This document shows, piece after piece, positions 44,683-53,033 of a stretch of 64,000 bases of DNA. The position numbers were made by a program, and so were the translations under genes. The stretch lies in assembly GCF_900113285.1 (NCBI RefSeq), contig NZ_FOOT01000001.1, positions 310,001-374,000 of the forward strand, in the 5' to 3' direction. Within the stretch, counting starts at the first letter, position 1; the number at the start of each line of letters is the position of its first letter. Source of the DNA: Pontibacter chinhatensis (GTDB taxonomy: Bacteria; Bacteroidota; Bacteroidia; Cytophagales; Hymenobacteraceae). The notes below the pieces were generated by a model, which was not told the origin of the DNA, made no database searches, and worked only from the letters and a program-made list of their open reading frames with translations.

Positions 44683-45129
44683 ATGACACAGCATGCCACA
44701 AACATCGAGCAACGGTACCAGGACTTCATAAAGCATGTGGTGGATACCGAAGAAGTATGGGGACTAACGCAGGAGGACACCTGGGCCACCTCCACTTCAG
44801 CAGAGTATGAGGACACCGAAGTCATCCTGTTCTGGTCTAAAAAAGAAGGTGCCACCGCCTGTGCCGAGGACGAATGGGCAAGCTACACAGCTGAGGCTAT
44901 CTCCCTAGTGGAGTTTCTGGAGAACTGGTGCGTGGGCATGTATGGCGATGAACTGCTGGTGGGTGCAGACTGGGGCAAGGACTTATCGGGCAAGGAAGCA
45001 GAGCCCCTGGTGTTGGCCCTGGATGTGGTAGCACAGCTGAAAGCCAAAGGCAAGACGCTGCAGTTTACGCAGTACGACAGCCAGGAAGAGTTTGAGGAGC
45101 AGCTGATTGAGGCGCTGGAGGCCGAGTAA
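44683..45129 (+). CDS. DUF2750-like acidic protein
   Basis: 148 residues, strongly acidic, no signal or membrane segment. RYQDFIKHVVDTEEVWGLTQEDTWA and LEFLENWCVGM-type motifs (LVEFLENWCVGM) fit the DUF2750 family, whose function is unknown. It is preceded by a TTTATACTTTG word about 30 bp before the start. Confidence 0.65.
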   Translation: MTQHATNIEQRYQDFIKHVVDTEEVWGLTQEDTWATSTSAEYEDTEVILFWSKKEGATACAEDEWASYTAEAISLVEFLENWCVGMYGDELLVGADWGKDLSGKEAEPLVLALDVVAQLKAKGKTLQFTQYDSQEEFEEQLIEALEAE

Positions 45130-45164
45130 AGTATAAACGGGCTGCTTTTTACGTTTTCCTGTCG

Positions 45165-45172
45165 TACTTTTG
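45165..45172 (+). promoter_or_regulatory. Predicted -7 box for the DUF423 gene
   Basis: TACTTTTG is an exact TANNTTTG match, 45 bp before the GTG start at 45218. No good -33 element is visible. Confidence 0.35.
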
Positions 45173-45217
45173 GGGTATACCTGCGCAGCTTGCAGGCCCA
45201 CTTAAACCACCATTACC

Positions 45218-45595
45218 GTGACGCAGAAAACCATACTTTTGCTTGCCAGTGCCTTTGGTGCCCTCACCGTGGCCATTGGCGCTTTCGGAGCCCATGCCCT
45301 TGCCCCTTTGCTTCAGGCCAATAACCGTATCGACACGTTTGAGACGGCTGTAAAATACCAGATGTACCACACACTGGCCCTGCTGGCAGTAGGCTTGCTG
45401 CTTTTTAACGTGCAGCAACCAGCCCTGCAAACAGCGGCCTGGTGCTTTTTCCTGGGCATCCTGATTTTCTCCGGCTCACTGTACGTACTCTGCCTGACAG
45501 GCGTCACCTGGCTGGGGGCCATCACCCCCATCGGCGGCACCTTTTTCATCGTAGGCTGGGGCGCCCTTTTCTATGCCGTGCTGAAGGCGCTGTAG
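45218..45595 (+). CDS. DUF423 (YgdD-like) inner membrane protein
   Basis: 125 residues with a GTG start. Four helices; GALTVAIGAFGAHAL and TAVKYQMYHTLALLAVGLL are diagnostic of DUF423. Function unknown. GTG is the only start that keeps the first helix complete. Confidence 0.88.
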   Translation: MTQKTILLLASAFGALTVAIGAFGAHALAPLLQANNRIDTFETAVKYQMYHTLALLAVGLLLFNVQQPALQTAAWCFFLGILIFSGSLYVLCLTGVTWLGAITPIGGTFFIVGWGALFYAVLKAL

Positions 45596-45834
45596 AAGTA
45601 TAAAGTAGGAATTAGAATAGGGTAAAGTATTGATTTTATACTTGGCCTTGCTTGTTTATATGGGTTTGTGAAACTGAAAAGCGTAGGATTTCACCCTGCA
45701 TTAACAGCACGAGCATCTGATATGTAAGGCGAAACCAAGTATAAGCTACGCAGCCTTCCATGACACCAACTGATGCCAGCGGCTTTGGGGTTGCGGTGGT
45801 GAAGCCGAGATGGTATGGCAGGCAGAGGTAGTAT

Positions 45835-46437
45835 TTAGCACGGGGTCCATAAGTCTATTCTAATCAACTTTCCGTCCTGGAACATGAGTATCCATTGCCT
45901 ATCGGAAAGTTCTTTAGAGGGAGGCAAATTAATTGCGTCAGTTTCTTTGCCATATATGTTATAATACCCATTGCCGATGCCTTTGACTGCGTTTGGGAAG
46001 TGCTTTTTGACTTCTATCAACGTGGTGGCATGGTCTAGTTTCAAGGCTCCACTCTGCAGAAACACGCTTTGGTCCTGACTGAAGTTGATGTGCATGAAAT
46101 CCAGCGAGTCCCCGAACTGCTCGAATTCCACTCCTCCAAAATAGGCATTTTTTGATTCATCACTTCTGTAGCCTGAGGAGCAGGTACTACTCCAATCTAT
46201 GCTTACCACGCTGTCCGCCTTTCCTAAAAGTCCCTCTATGCTCTGCACAGATGCTGTCAGGGGGAGTTTGCCGTTGACGCGTATGCTGCTCCAATCAAGG
46301 TATTCCTCATTCTCCCCTGTTGGAGCGGATTGGCCGATAGTGTTCGATATCCCTAACTGCTTCTCTACCTCAGCATTGGGTGAATCGCAGCTAAGAAGAA
46401 TTATCAGGGGTATTATTAGTAGAAGTTTGGTTTTCAT
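45835..46437 (-). CDS. Lipoprotein of unknown function
   Basis: 200 residues. The lipobox LLSC gives the acylated Cys17; the mature part is mixed alpha/beta with no family that I recognise. Visible features are WSSIRVNGKLPLTASVQSIEGLLG and two Cys (one in CSSGYRSDES, one at the C-terminus). It is more A/T-rich than its neighbours and contains no exact AAGTATA word in 600 bp. It may be a recent acquisition, or expressed under different constraints. Confidence 0.65.
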   Translation of the reverse strand: MKTKLLLIIPLIILLSCDSPNAEVEKQLGISNTIGQSAPTGENEEYLDWSSIRVNGKLPLTASVQSIEGLLGKADSVVSIDWSSTCSSGYRSDESKNAYFGGVEFEQFGDSLDFMHINFSQDQSVFLQSGALKLDHATTLIEVKKHFPNAVKGIGNGYYNIYGKETDAINLPPSKELSDRQWILMFQDGKLIRIDLWTPC

Positions 46438-46637
46438 ACTTTCAGTTTGTGTCTACGGATTGGCTATGGCGTGTTGATGGACTAAAGTACTAGTGTCTTA
46501 ATATTCTATACTTCTAATATAAAACGTTTCTATAGAAGAACAAGCGGATGCACTATAGGAGTTTACCTACTATTAACTCCTTACTAGGCAGCCGGCACAG
46601 CAGCGGCCACCTATACTTCAATCTATCAATAAAAAAC

Positions 46638-46667
46638 AAAAGGCCACCCTTTTCAGGATGGCCTTTT
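46638..46667. terminator. Terminator hairpin downstream of the DUF1573 gene
   Basis: Arms AAAAGGCCA (46638-46646) and TGGCCTTTT (46659-46667) extend partly into the loop by CCCT/AGGA. TATACTTT follows immediately. On the minus strand it serves the DUF1573 gene ending at 46691. Confidence 0.7.
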
Positions 46668-46690
46668 ATACTTTAGAAAGCAGCTAAAGA

Positions 46691-47134
46691 TTAGTTCTTA
46701 GCGGCGCTTGCGTTGCTTTTCTCCTTGATATTGGCTACGATGTAGATATACTTGGCACCGTCTGCGGCGTTGGAGTGCACTACAATCGCTTTCTTCTGCT
46801 GGCCCAGTCTGCCGGCGCTGTTATACTTGGCTGTGATGAAGCCAGTTTTGCCGGGCATGATAGGCTCTTTCGTCCAGGCTGGGGTAGTGCAACCGCAGGT
46901 AACGTCCACGCGCTCCAGCACGAGCGGCTGTGTACCGGTGTTTTTAAACTGGAACGTATGCTCCACCACATCTCCCTGCGTAATGTCACCGAAATTATGC
47001 TCCATTTCATTGAAAGTCAGGGCCGGACCGTTAGTAGCCTGTTCCTGTGGGGCTGTAGCCTTTGGTTTCTCCTGAGCCACGGCGCCACCCATCACCAGCG
47101 CAGCGAAGGCAAAAGAAAGGATAATTTTTTTCAT
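46691..47134 (-). CDS. DUF1573 secreted protein
   Basis: 147 residues. A signal peptide (cut after GGAVAQ, about residue 21) precedes an Ig-like DUF1573 domain: FNEMEHNFGDITQGDVVEHTF and VDVTCGCTTPAW, with the conserved CGC. It is common in Bacteroidota, periplasmic, with no established role. The A/T-rich 80-bp gap upstream likely contains its promoter. Confidence 0.88.
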   Translation of the reverse strand: MKKIILSFAFAALVMGGAVAQEKPKATAPQEQATNGPALTFNEMEHNFGDITQGDVVEHTFQFKNTGTQPLVLERVDVTCGCTTPAWTKEPIMPGKTGFITAKYNSAGRLGQQKKAIVVHSNAADGAKYIYIVANIKEKSNASAAKN

Positions 47135-47214
47135 CTTGTGTAGAGGGTTAAGGTTATATATTATACTCTATATACGTTCTGCAGCAAAAACGATGCAAAA
47201 TAAGATTTCTTTTG

Positions 47215-48621
47215 TCAGTCAACTAATAAATGCTCGTTAAAGTTCAGCAAATAAAGCTCTTCTGAAGAGCGCGTAAGAGCCGTGTAGAGCCAGCGGGCGA
47301 ACTCCTCGTTCACCATGTCTTCTCTTAAAAATCCCTGGTCCACAAAAACGGCCTGCCACTGCCCGCCCTGCGCTTTGTGACAAGTAAGTGCGTAGGCAAA
47401 TTTTACCTGCAAAGCGTTCAGGTAGGGGTTCTTCTTCAGTTCTTTGTAGCGCTCTTTCTTGGTCTTGATATCGAGATAATCCTGCAGCACCTCTTCGTAG
47501 AGCTTCTTGTTCTGGTCGGCGGGCAGCGCCGGGGAGTCGCTATAGAGCGTGTCCATCAAAATTTTCACCTCCTCTTCATGAGCGTCCGGATAATCCACAA
47601 AGCGGATGCGGATATCTGCAAAACGGAAGCCGTACATCTCCTCATAGCGGATAATCTTGGTTACCTCTACAAAATCACCGTTGGCCATAAAGCCGATGTC
47701 GGAGTCTTTGGGCAGCCAGAAATAGTTGTTGCGCACAATCATCAGGTAATCCCCTACGCCCAGTTCGTCCTCGGCAAAGAAAATCCGGCGGCGTATGTGC
47801 TGGTTGTAGAGGTTGGCGTTTTTGTTGGAACGGCAGATAACGATGGTATTCTCAATGCCGAACTTATCGTATGCGTAGCGCAGGCCGTCTTCCAGCTTCT
47901 CACCTGTCATGCGGTAGATATCGCGCCAGCCTTTGGTAAAAAGCTTAATCTCCAGCTTCTCCTGCTGCATGCGGTCGCGCAGCTGGGTGGCGTTCATGAG
48001 AATACCCGATGCCTCAGCCTGACGCATCACCTGGCGCAGCTCTATCCCCTGCACATGGCAACGGAAATTCTGCTTAAGGTAATCTGCATTCAAGGAAGGG
48101 CTAAGGGTTTGCCCCACCGGCGGCAGCTGGGCTGTGTCCCCAATCAGCAGGAGCTTGTTGTTTTTCTTGTCAAACACATACTGCAGCAAATCCTGCAACA
48201 GCCCATTCTCGCCAAAGCCACTTTCATCCGAAATCATCGAGGCCTCGTCCACAATGTAAATCGTGCTATCCGACTTGTTCGGCTGCCGGGTAAAGGAGAG
48301 TCCCTCAGAGAAGGGGTTGGAGGTTTGGCGGTAAATCTTTTTATGGATGGTGAAGGCAGGTCTGCCGCTGTAACTGGCCATTACCTTTGCCGCACGACCC
48401 GTGGGAGCCAGCAGAACATACTTATAGCCAAAGGTATTCAGGATCTTCACCAACGAGGTAACAACCGTGGTTTTACCTGTACCGGCATATCCTTTCAGCA
48501 GGAACACCTGCCGCTCGCTGGTTTTGTCCAATATAAACGTTTCGAGCTGCGAAAAGAGGCTCGCCTGGTCCTGGGTGGGTTCAAACGGAAAACTGCTTCG
48601 TAAGGCTTCTACCGGGCGCAT
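47215..48621 (-). CDS. RecD-like ATP-dependent DNA helicase
   Basis: 468 residues from the Met at 48621 (MRPVEALRSSFPFEPTQDQ). The longer frame to 48711 would be encoded by repeat DNA and is rejected. Walker A GYAGTGKTT is at residues 44-52, then VDEASMISDE (Walker B), LIGDTAQLPPVGQTLSP and the C-terminal UvrD_C_2 motif ALTCHKAQGGQW...WLYTALTRS. It is a superfamily 1 5'-3' helicase of the short RecD2-like type, without RecBC partners here. It probably acts in repair. Confidence 0.85.
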   Translation of the reverse strand: MRPVEALRSSFPFEPTQDQASLFSQLETFILDKTSERQVFLLKGYAGTGKTTVVTSLVKILNTFGYKYVLLAPTGRAAKVMASYSGRPAFTIHKKIYRQTSNPFSEGLSFTRQPNKSDSTIYIVDEASMISDESGFGENGLLQDLLQYVFDKKNNKLLLIGDTAQLPPVGQTLSPSLNADYLKQNFRCHVQGIELRQVMRQAEASGILMNATQLRDRMQQEKLEIKLFTKGWRDIYRMTGEKLEDGLRYAYDKFGIENTIVICRSNKNANLYNQHIRRRIFFAEDELGVGDYLMIVRNNYFWLPKDSDIGFMANGDFVEVTKIIRYEEMYGFRFADIRIRFVDYPDAHEEEVKILMDTLYSDSPALPADQNKKLYEEVLQDYLDIKTKKERYKELKKNPYLNALQVKFAYALTCHKAQGGQWQAVFVDQGFLREDMVNEEFARWLYTALTRSSEELYLLNFNEHLLVD

Positions 48622-48927
48622 CTTGTAAGTTAAAGAGTTTAGGAGTTTGGGAGTTAGAGAGTTGGGAAGTATAAGTATAGATTCCTGGCGCCGGCATCTG
48701 GCCGGTGACACACAGTGTATGCGAGTCTCCAGACTCGCTTATATAATTTCTATACTTAGGAAACATTACTACCGGTAGTATCCTCCATCGACTCTCTTTT
48801 GATTGAAAGTAATTAGAAAGTATACATGTTTTGCAAGTATGAATGCATAACAAAATCAAGTAGTAAAAGGGTCAGAAGAAGTATAATCTATACTTCTGAG
48901 AAAGTATAAGTATAACTCCTAAATTCT
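48622..48927. repeat. 306-bp repeat-rich gap with REP-like palindromes
   Basis: Simple-repeat arms of the GTTAGAGAGTTTAGGAG type lie at about 48625-48668 and, inverted, at 48908-48953, running into the thioesterase 3' end. Between them are eight AAGTATA/TATACTT words and a run of palindromes. These are CCGGCATCTGGCCGG (48691-48705), ACACAGTGT (48710-48718), GCGAGTCTCCAGACTCGC (48721-48738) and TACTACCGGTAGTA (48767-48780). The three adjacent palindromes look like a REP unit of the kind mobilised by RAYT transposases. No second copy was seen in the window. Confidence 0.6.
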
Positions 48928-49395
48928 CTAACTCTCTAACTCTTTAACTCTCCCTATGTCTTCCGGCGTGACGGTGGCCATGCTGGTGCTGGCTTTGGCG
49001 ATGAGCAGCGGTGGCTCCTCCCCTTTCACAGAGTATACTTCAGCCTCGCAGAAATTGATTTTGCGACCCTGTTTCAGCACATAGCCTTTGGCCAACAGTT
49101 TATCACCAAGTCCCGGATGGAAGTAGGAAACCTTGATTTCAGCTGTTACTACGTGGTGGTCTTTTGGTACCAGGCTCACGGCGGCAAAGCCCGCCACGAT
49201 GTCGGCCAGCGTGGCAATTAGGCCGCCATGCGCAAAACCTTTGTGCTGCCGGTGATGTTGCTCCAGCTTAAGTTCGCCTTCTATCCTGCCTTCTTCTATC
49301 TTTGTCACGTTAAAGCCCATGAGCTTCATAAATCCCTGTCGCTCGAGCTTTTCACGTATGTCCGCTTCGTAATCCGGATTGTACGTTTTGATCAT
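48928..49395 (-). CDS. PaaI-type hotdog thioesterase
   Basis: 155 residues. HKGFAHGGLIATLADIVAGFAA is the hotdog/PaaI motif with the catalytic region HGG...AD, and VVTAEIKVSYFHPGLGDKLLAKG completes the sheet. It hydrolyses acyl-CoA thioesters; the substrate is unknown. The last codons (VKELES) and the stop lie within the GTTAGAGAG intergenic repeat, so the repeat has encroached on the C-terminus. Confidence 0.86.
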   Translation of the reverse strand: MIKTYNPDYEADIREKLERQGFMKLMGFNVTKIEEGRIEGELKLEQHHRQHKGFAHGGLIATLADIVAGFAAVSLVPKDHHVVTAEIKVSYFHPGLGDKLLAKGYVLKQGRKINFCEAEVYSVKGEEPPLLIAKASTSMATVTPEDIGRVKELES

Positions 49396-49432
49396 ACTGT
49401 AAATTTACGACCTAATTAACCGCAAACCAACC

Positions 49433-49918
49433 ATGTCAGACCTTAATCCGGATGCCGCCGCTTATGCCGGCAAACTGCGCGTGCGCGTGTGCGGCATCTG
49501 TCTGCAGGATAACAAACTGTTGCTGGTGCGCCACAGCCATACGTTGGGCAACTCCGCTTTCTGGGCACCACCGGGTGGCGGCCTGCACTATGGCGAAACA
49601 ATGCAGGCGTGCCTGCGCCGGGAGTTTGAGGAAGAGACCGGGCTAAAGGTGTCAGTGGGCCGCTTCCTGTTTGTGAATGAATTTCTGCAGCCGCCCCTGC
49701 ACGCCGTGGAGTTCTTTTTTGAAGTAAAACCCGTGGGTGGAACCTTGATGACGGGCACTGATCCGGAGTCTGCGGCAGATAGGCAACTGATACAGGAAGT
49801 GCAGTGGCTCACCATCAGGGAGATACAACGTCTTCCCACAACCGATAGGCACCGCACGCTGCAGCACCTGCTCTCGCTGGATGACCTGTTGGGTCTGCCG
49901 CATAATTTCATGGCATAG
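49433..49918 (+). CDS. Nudix hydrolase
   Basis: 161 residues. The complete Nudix box GX5EX7REUXEEXGU is at 50-72 (from GLHYGETMQACLRREFEEETG). VCGICLQDNKLLLVRHSH is the usual first strands. It cleaves nucleoside-diphosphate derivatives; the exact substrate is not predictable. Confidence 0.9.
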   Translation: MSDLNPDAAAYAGKLRVRVCGICLQDNKLLLVRHSHTLGNSAFWAPPGGGLHYGETMQACLRREFEEETGLKVSVGRFLFVNEFLQPPLHAVEFFFEVKPVGGTLMTGTDPESAADRQLIQEVQWLTIREIQRLPTTDRHRTLQHLLSLDDLLGLPHNFMA

Positions 49919-50007
49919 CGCTGTCGCCGCTGCCTTTTGCCATATTTTTTCTATACTTGCAGCAGGGTGCTACGCCCGCCAACGCTTACACACGACGACA
50001 GGATACC

Positions 50008-50892
50008 TTGGATACCATCAACACACATTACCGGCTTTCGCACCAAATAGAGGACCAGGCATTTTCGCTGCAGCAGGCAGACCAGTGCAACCTGTACATG
50101 GCACTGAGCCAGAAGGCGATACGGTTTGCCGTTTTTAACAGCGAGCGCAACAAGTTTGTCGTGTTAGAGGATTATGAGCTGATCACGGTGTTCTCGCCGA
50201 TGCAGGTGGGGGAACAGCTGCGCCTCATCGCACAGGAAAACCCGCTGTTGAGACAGCGCTGGAACCTGGTTCGGGTTAGCGTCAGTAACCAGCACTTCAC
50301 ACTGGTGCCGGAAACGCTCTACGATCCTTCCCACCAGCAGGACTACCTGCGGCTGCACTCTGACTTTAACCCGCAGCAGGACACGGTGCTGAGCTACCGC
50401 CACAGCGGCCTGGAAGCGATGAATATTTTTGCCCTGGACGGCAGCACCTACAAGGCTTTGCAGGAAATTTTCCCGGAAACAAACTTGCAGGTGGTGCACT
50501 TAACCAGTTCCCTTATCCGAAGTATACTGCACCAAGTACCGCGAGCCAACCAGCGCAGCATGTATGCTTTTGTGGAGCGAAATTATGTGAGTCTGTTGGT
50601 GGTGGGGCCTGCCGGCCTTGAGTTTTGCAACATCTTCCACTACGTCAGCCCGGAGGATTTTATTTACTACATCATCTTCATCATGCAGGAGCAGAAGATG
50701 GATCCGGAGCAGGAAACCATAACGGTATGGGGCGACATCACCCATGACTCTACCCTGTTCAATATTCTGCAACGCTACATCCGCCAGGTGCGTTTGGGAA
50801 AAAGACCTGCAGATATAGACTATAGCTATAAATTCAACGACCTGTTTGAGCACCGTTACTTTGAGCTATACAGCCTGCACTTGTGTGAGTGA
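50008..50892 (+). CDS. DUF3822 protein, adenylate kinase/ParM-like fold family
   Basis: About 294 residues from a TTG start at 50008, which yields (M)DTINTHYRLSHQIEDQAF, the typical N-terminus. A TTG at 49957 would add 17 residues, and the first ATG is at 50101, too far in. The sequence fits the Bacteroidota-specific DUF3822 family that is often next to coaD and rsmD. Function unknown. No rsmD is present between it and coaD here. Confidence 0.75.
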   Translation: MDTINTHYRLSHQIEDQAFSLQQADQCNLYMALSQKAIRFAVFNSERNKFVVLEDYELITVFSPMQVGEQLRLIAQENPLLRQRWNLVRVSVSNQHFTLVPETLYDPSHQQDYLRLHSDFNPQQDTVLSYRHSGLEAMNIFALDGSTYKALQEIFPETNLQVVHLTSSLIRSILHQVPRANQRSMYAFVERNYVSLLVVGPAGLEFCNIFHYVSPEDFIYYIIFIMQEQKMDPEQETITVWGDITHDSTLFNILQRYIRQVRLGKRPADIDYSYKFNDLFEHRYFELYSLHLCE

Positions 50893-51094
50893 GGAGTTGC
50901 GAATAAGTGACTGAGTGAATTGATTTGTCGTGTACACGGATGTTCACTCAAATTCCACATATAGGGCCTCTATAAACATCCAGCGCTTTACCTAAAGCCT
51001 CTTAAAGTATAGAAAAGGGGAAAGCCCAGCGTATAACAGTAACAGCAAAGTAAAAACAAGTATAAAGTATAAGTCACTCATTCAAAATTAGATC

Positions 51095-51571
51095 ATGAAA
51101 CGCATCGCCCTTTTCCCCGGATCTTTTGACCCTTTTACCAACGGCCATTACGATGTGGTGCTGCGTGGCGCGAACTTGTTTGATGAGGTGGTGGTGGCCA
51201 TAGGCAATAACAGCAGCAAGCAGCGCTATATTCCGGTAGACAGGATGTTTGAGGTGATGACGCGCTTATTCGAGGGGCAGCCAAATATCCGCGTCACCAC
51301 GTTTAAGGGGCTCACGGCGGAGTACGCTAGGGAGATTGGGGCGCAGTTTCTGCTGCGCGGGCTACGTAACACCACTGACTTTGAATATGAAAACACGATC
51401 GCCCAGGCCAACCGGCACGTTAACCACGACCTGGAAAGCGTTTTCCTGATTACTTCCCCGCACCTTGCCGCCATCAGCTCCTCCATTATCCGGGAGATTC
51501 ACCGGTTTGGCGGCAACGTGGATGAATTTATACCTTTCCGGTTTTCAGAGATTGCAGATAGTGTCGGATAA
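51095..51571 (+). CDS. coaD: Phosphopantetheine adenylyltransferase
   Basis: 158 residues. The nucleotidyltransferase motif LFPGSFDPFTNGHYDVV (residues 6-22), GLTAEYAREIGAQFLLRGLRN and ISSSIIREI near the end are all diagnostic. It makes dephospho-CoA, the penultimate step of CoA synthesis. The 3' end overlaps the convergent Nudix gene by 44 nt. The 200-bp gap upstream has three AAGTATA words and a CACTCATTC repeat. Confidence 0.95.
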   Translation: MKRIALFPGSFDPFTNGHYDVVLRGANLFDEVVVAIGNNSSKQRYIPVDRMFEVMTRLFEGQPNIRVTTFKGLTAEYAREIGAQFLLRGLRNTTDFEYENTIAQANRHVNHDLESVFLITSPHLAAISSSIIREIHRFGGNVDEFIPFRFSEIADSVG

Positions 51572-52208
51572 CGAAAGCGATGGAAGTATAGGCTTTAGGC
51601 AGCACATCGAGTACTTCTTCCGGCGTCATCCAGCGCACCTCCTCAATAAACTCCTCTGCCTGTGGTTTGATAAGGCTGTCGTCGGTGCACTCCATTAGAA
51701 ACCAACTGGTTTTCTTAAGGATTTTCTTGCCTTTGAAAGCGTAGGAATGCCAGGTTTTGGGCAACTTCTCGAGCACTTCTACCTTAATATTGCACTCTTC
51801 CTCTACCTCGCGCACGGCGCCTTCCCGCACTTTTTCCTTCTTCTCCAGCTTTCCTTTCGGCAGGTCCCATACGCCCAGGCGGTAGATCATCAGAATCTTT
51901 CCGTCCTTAATCACCAACCCACCGGCAGCTCTCACAATCTTGAACTGATCTTTCAGGTGGTCTATCAACCTTTTCTTTTTCTCGGCCACAAGGGTCAGCG
52001 AGTTCAGCTTTTTTAGCTTCTTTACTTCCATCAGGCGCACAAGCCTATCGATGAGTAGCGGATCCGCCTCTTTGATAAGCACATCCCCTACTAAATCCTT
52101 GGAGGTGAAATGATCGGTGGCTTTCAGGATAAGGTCATACTCGTGTTTGTATACCCTATCAGAGGCTTTCTTTAGGATAAGCGGAATATCGTTGATAAAA
52201 ACGTTCAT
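51528..52208 (-). CDS. Nudix hydrolase with N-terminal extension
   Basis: 226 residues. A ~90-residue N-terminal region, Lys/Leu-rich, precedes the Nudix domain (about 92-205). The Nudix box is GKLEKKEKVREGAVREVEEE, followed by CNIKV. The coaD-Nudix-pyrE arrangement is common in Bacteroidota. The substrate is unknown. The 3' end is antisense to coaD. Confidence 0.87.
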   Translation of the reverse strand: MNVFINDIPLILKKASDRVYKHEYDLILKATDHFTSKDLVGDVLIKEADPLLIDRLVRLMEVKKLKKLNSLTLVAEKKKRLIDHLKDQFKIVRAAGGLVIKDGKILMIYRLGVWDLPKGKLEKKEKVREGAVREVEEECNIKVEVLEKLPKTWHSYAFKGKKILKKTSWFLMECTDDSLIKPQAEEFIEEVRWMTPEEVLDVLPKAYTSIAFVIRHYLQSLKTGKV

Positions 52209-52314
52209 TCAGTTGGAGCTACGGAAGAAGCAAAGTTTATACAAAACAAGAAATAAATCGGCTCAATCAAAACAGCAAACCTAAAAAAGGAAGATAATTT
52301 CTGTAAATTCGGCC

Positions 52315-52953
52315 ATGGATTCTATGACAACAGCACATCAGGTGGCCTCGTTCCTTCTGGAGACGCAGGCGGTTAAATTAAGTCCGGAGCAGCCGTTTAA
52401 GTGGAGCAGCGGCTGGAACTCCCCTATCTATTGCGACAACCGCGTAACGCTTTCTTTCCCCTACATCCGCAGCTACATCAAGCAGCAACTGGCCGAACTG
52501 GTAAAAGCGCATTACCCAGAGGCGGAGGCTATTGCCGGTGTGGCCACAGCAGGTATTGCCCAGGGAGCACTGGTGGCGGACCTACTGGAGATGCCTTTCC
52601 TGTACGTGCGCCCCGAGCCTAAAAAGCATGGAATGGGCAACCAGATAGAGGGACGTCTGCTGGAAGGCCAGAAAGTGGTGATGATTGAGGACCTGATCTC
52701 AACGGGAGGAAGTTCTTTAAAAGCGGCTGAGGCGGTGAAAGCGGCAGGTGGAGAGGTACTGGGTATGGCTGCCATCTTTACATACGGTTTTACCACAGCC
52801 GATGAAAACTTCCAGAAAGCTGGCTTGCCCCTGTATTGCCTGAGTAACTATAACGCGCTGGTGGAAGCTGCCGCCGCGCAAGGGTATATTCCGGAGTCTG
52901 CCATGGGGACGCTGGCCGAGTGGCGCCAGTCGCCACATACCTGGGGCATATAA
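52315..52953 (+). CDS. pyrE: Orotate phosphoribosyltransferase
   Basis: 212 residues. The PRPP-binding motif VVMIEDLISTGGSSLKA is at about 119-135, and KWSSGWNSPIYCDNR and RPEPKKHGMGNQIEG are typical. It converts orotate to OMP in pyrimidine synthesis. TAAATTCG just upstream of the ATG is a near-match to a -7 box. Met4 (52324) is an alternative start. Confidence 0.95.
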   Translation: MDSMTTAHQVASFLLETQAVKLSPEQPFKWSSGWNSPIYCDNRVTLSFPYIRSYIKQQLAELVKAHYPEAEAIAGVATAGIAQGALVADLLEMPFLYVRPEPKKHGMGNQIEGRLLEGQKVVMIEDLISTGGSSLKAAEAVKAAGGEVLGMAAIFTYGFTTADENFQKAGLPLYCLSNYNALVEAAAAQGYIPESAMGTLAEWRQSPHTWGI

Positions 52954-53033
52954 TTGATAACGAATGATGACTAATGAGTAATAGAATCAATTACTCATTA
53001 GTCACACCCCCATTAATGATTACTCATTAGTCA
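52954..53033. repeat. ACTCATTAGTCA-type inverted repeat between convergent genes
   Basis: TGACTAATGAGTAAT (about 52968-52982) is followed by its inverse ATTACTCATTAGTCA (about 52990-53004), and a third copy lies at about 53019-53034. A strong hairpin is possible; it probably acts as terminator for pyrE and the OmpA-family gene. It is a fourth intergenic repeat family. Confidence 0.65.

Noticed and set aside
47377..48603. 408-codon plus-strand ORF
   Set aside because: It lies wholly opposite the RecD-like helicase, whose motifs are intact; no domain is visible in the antisense product.
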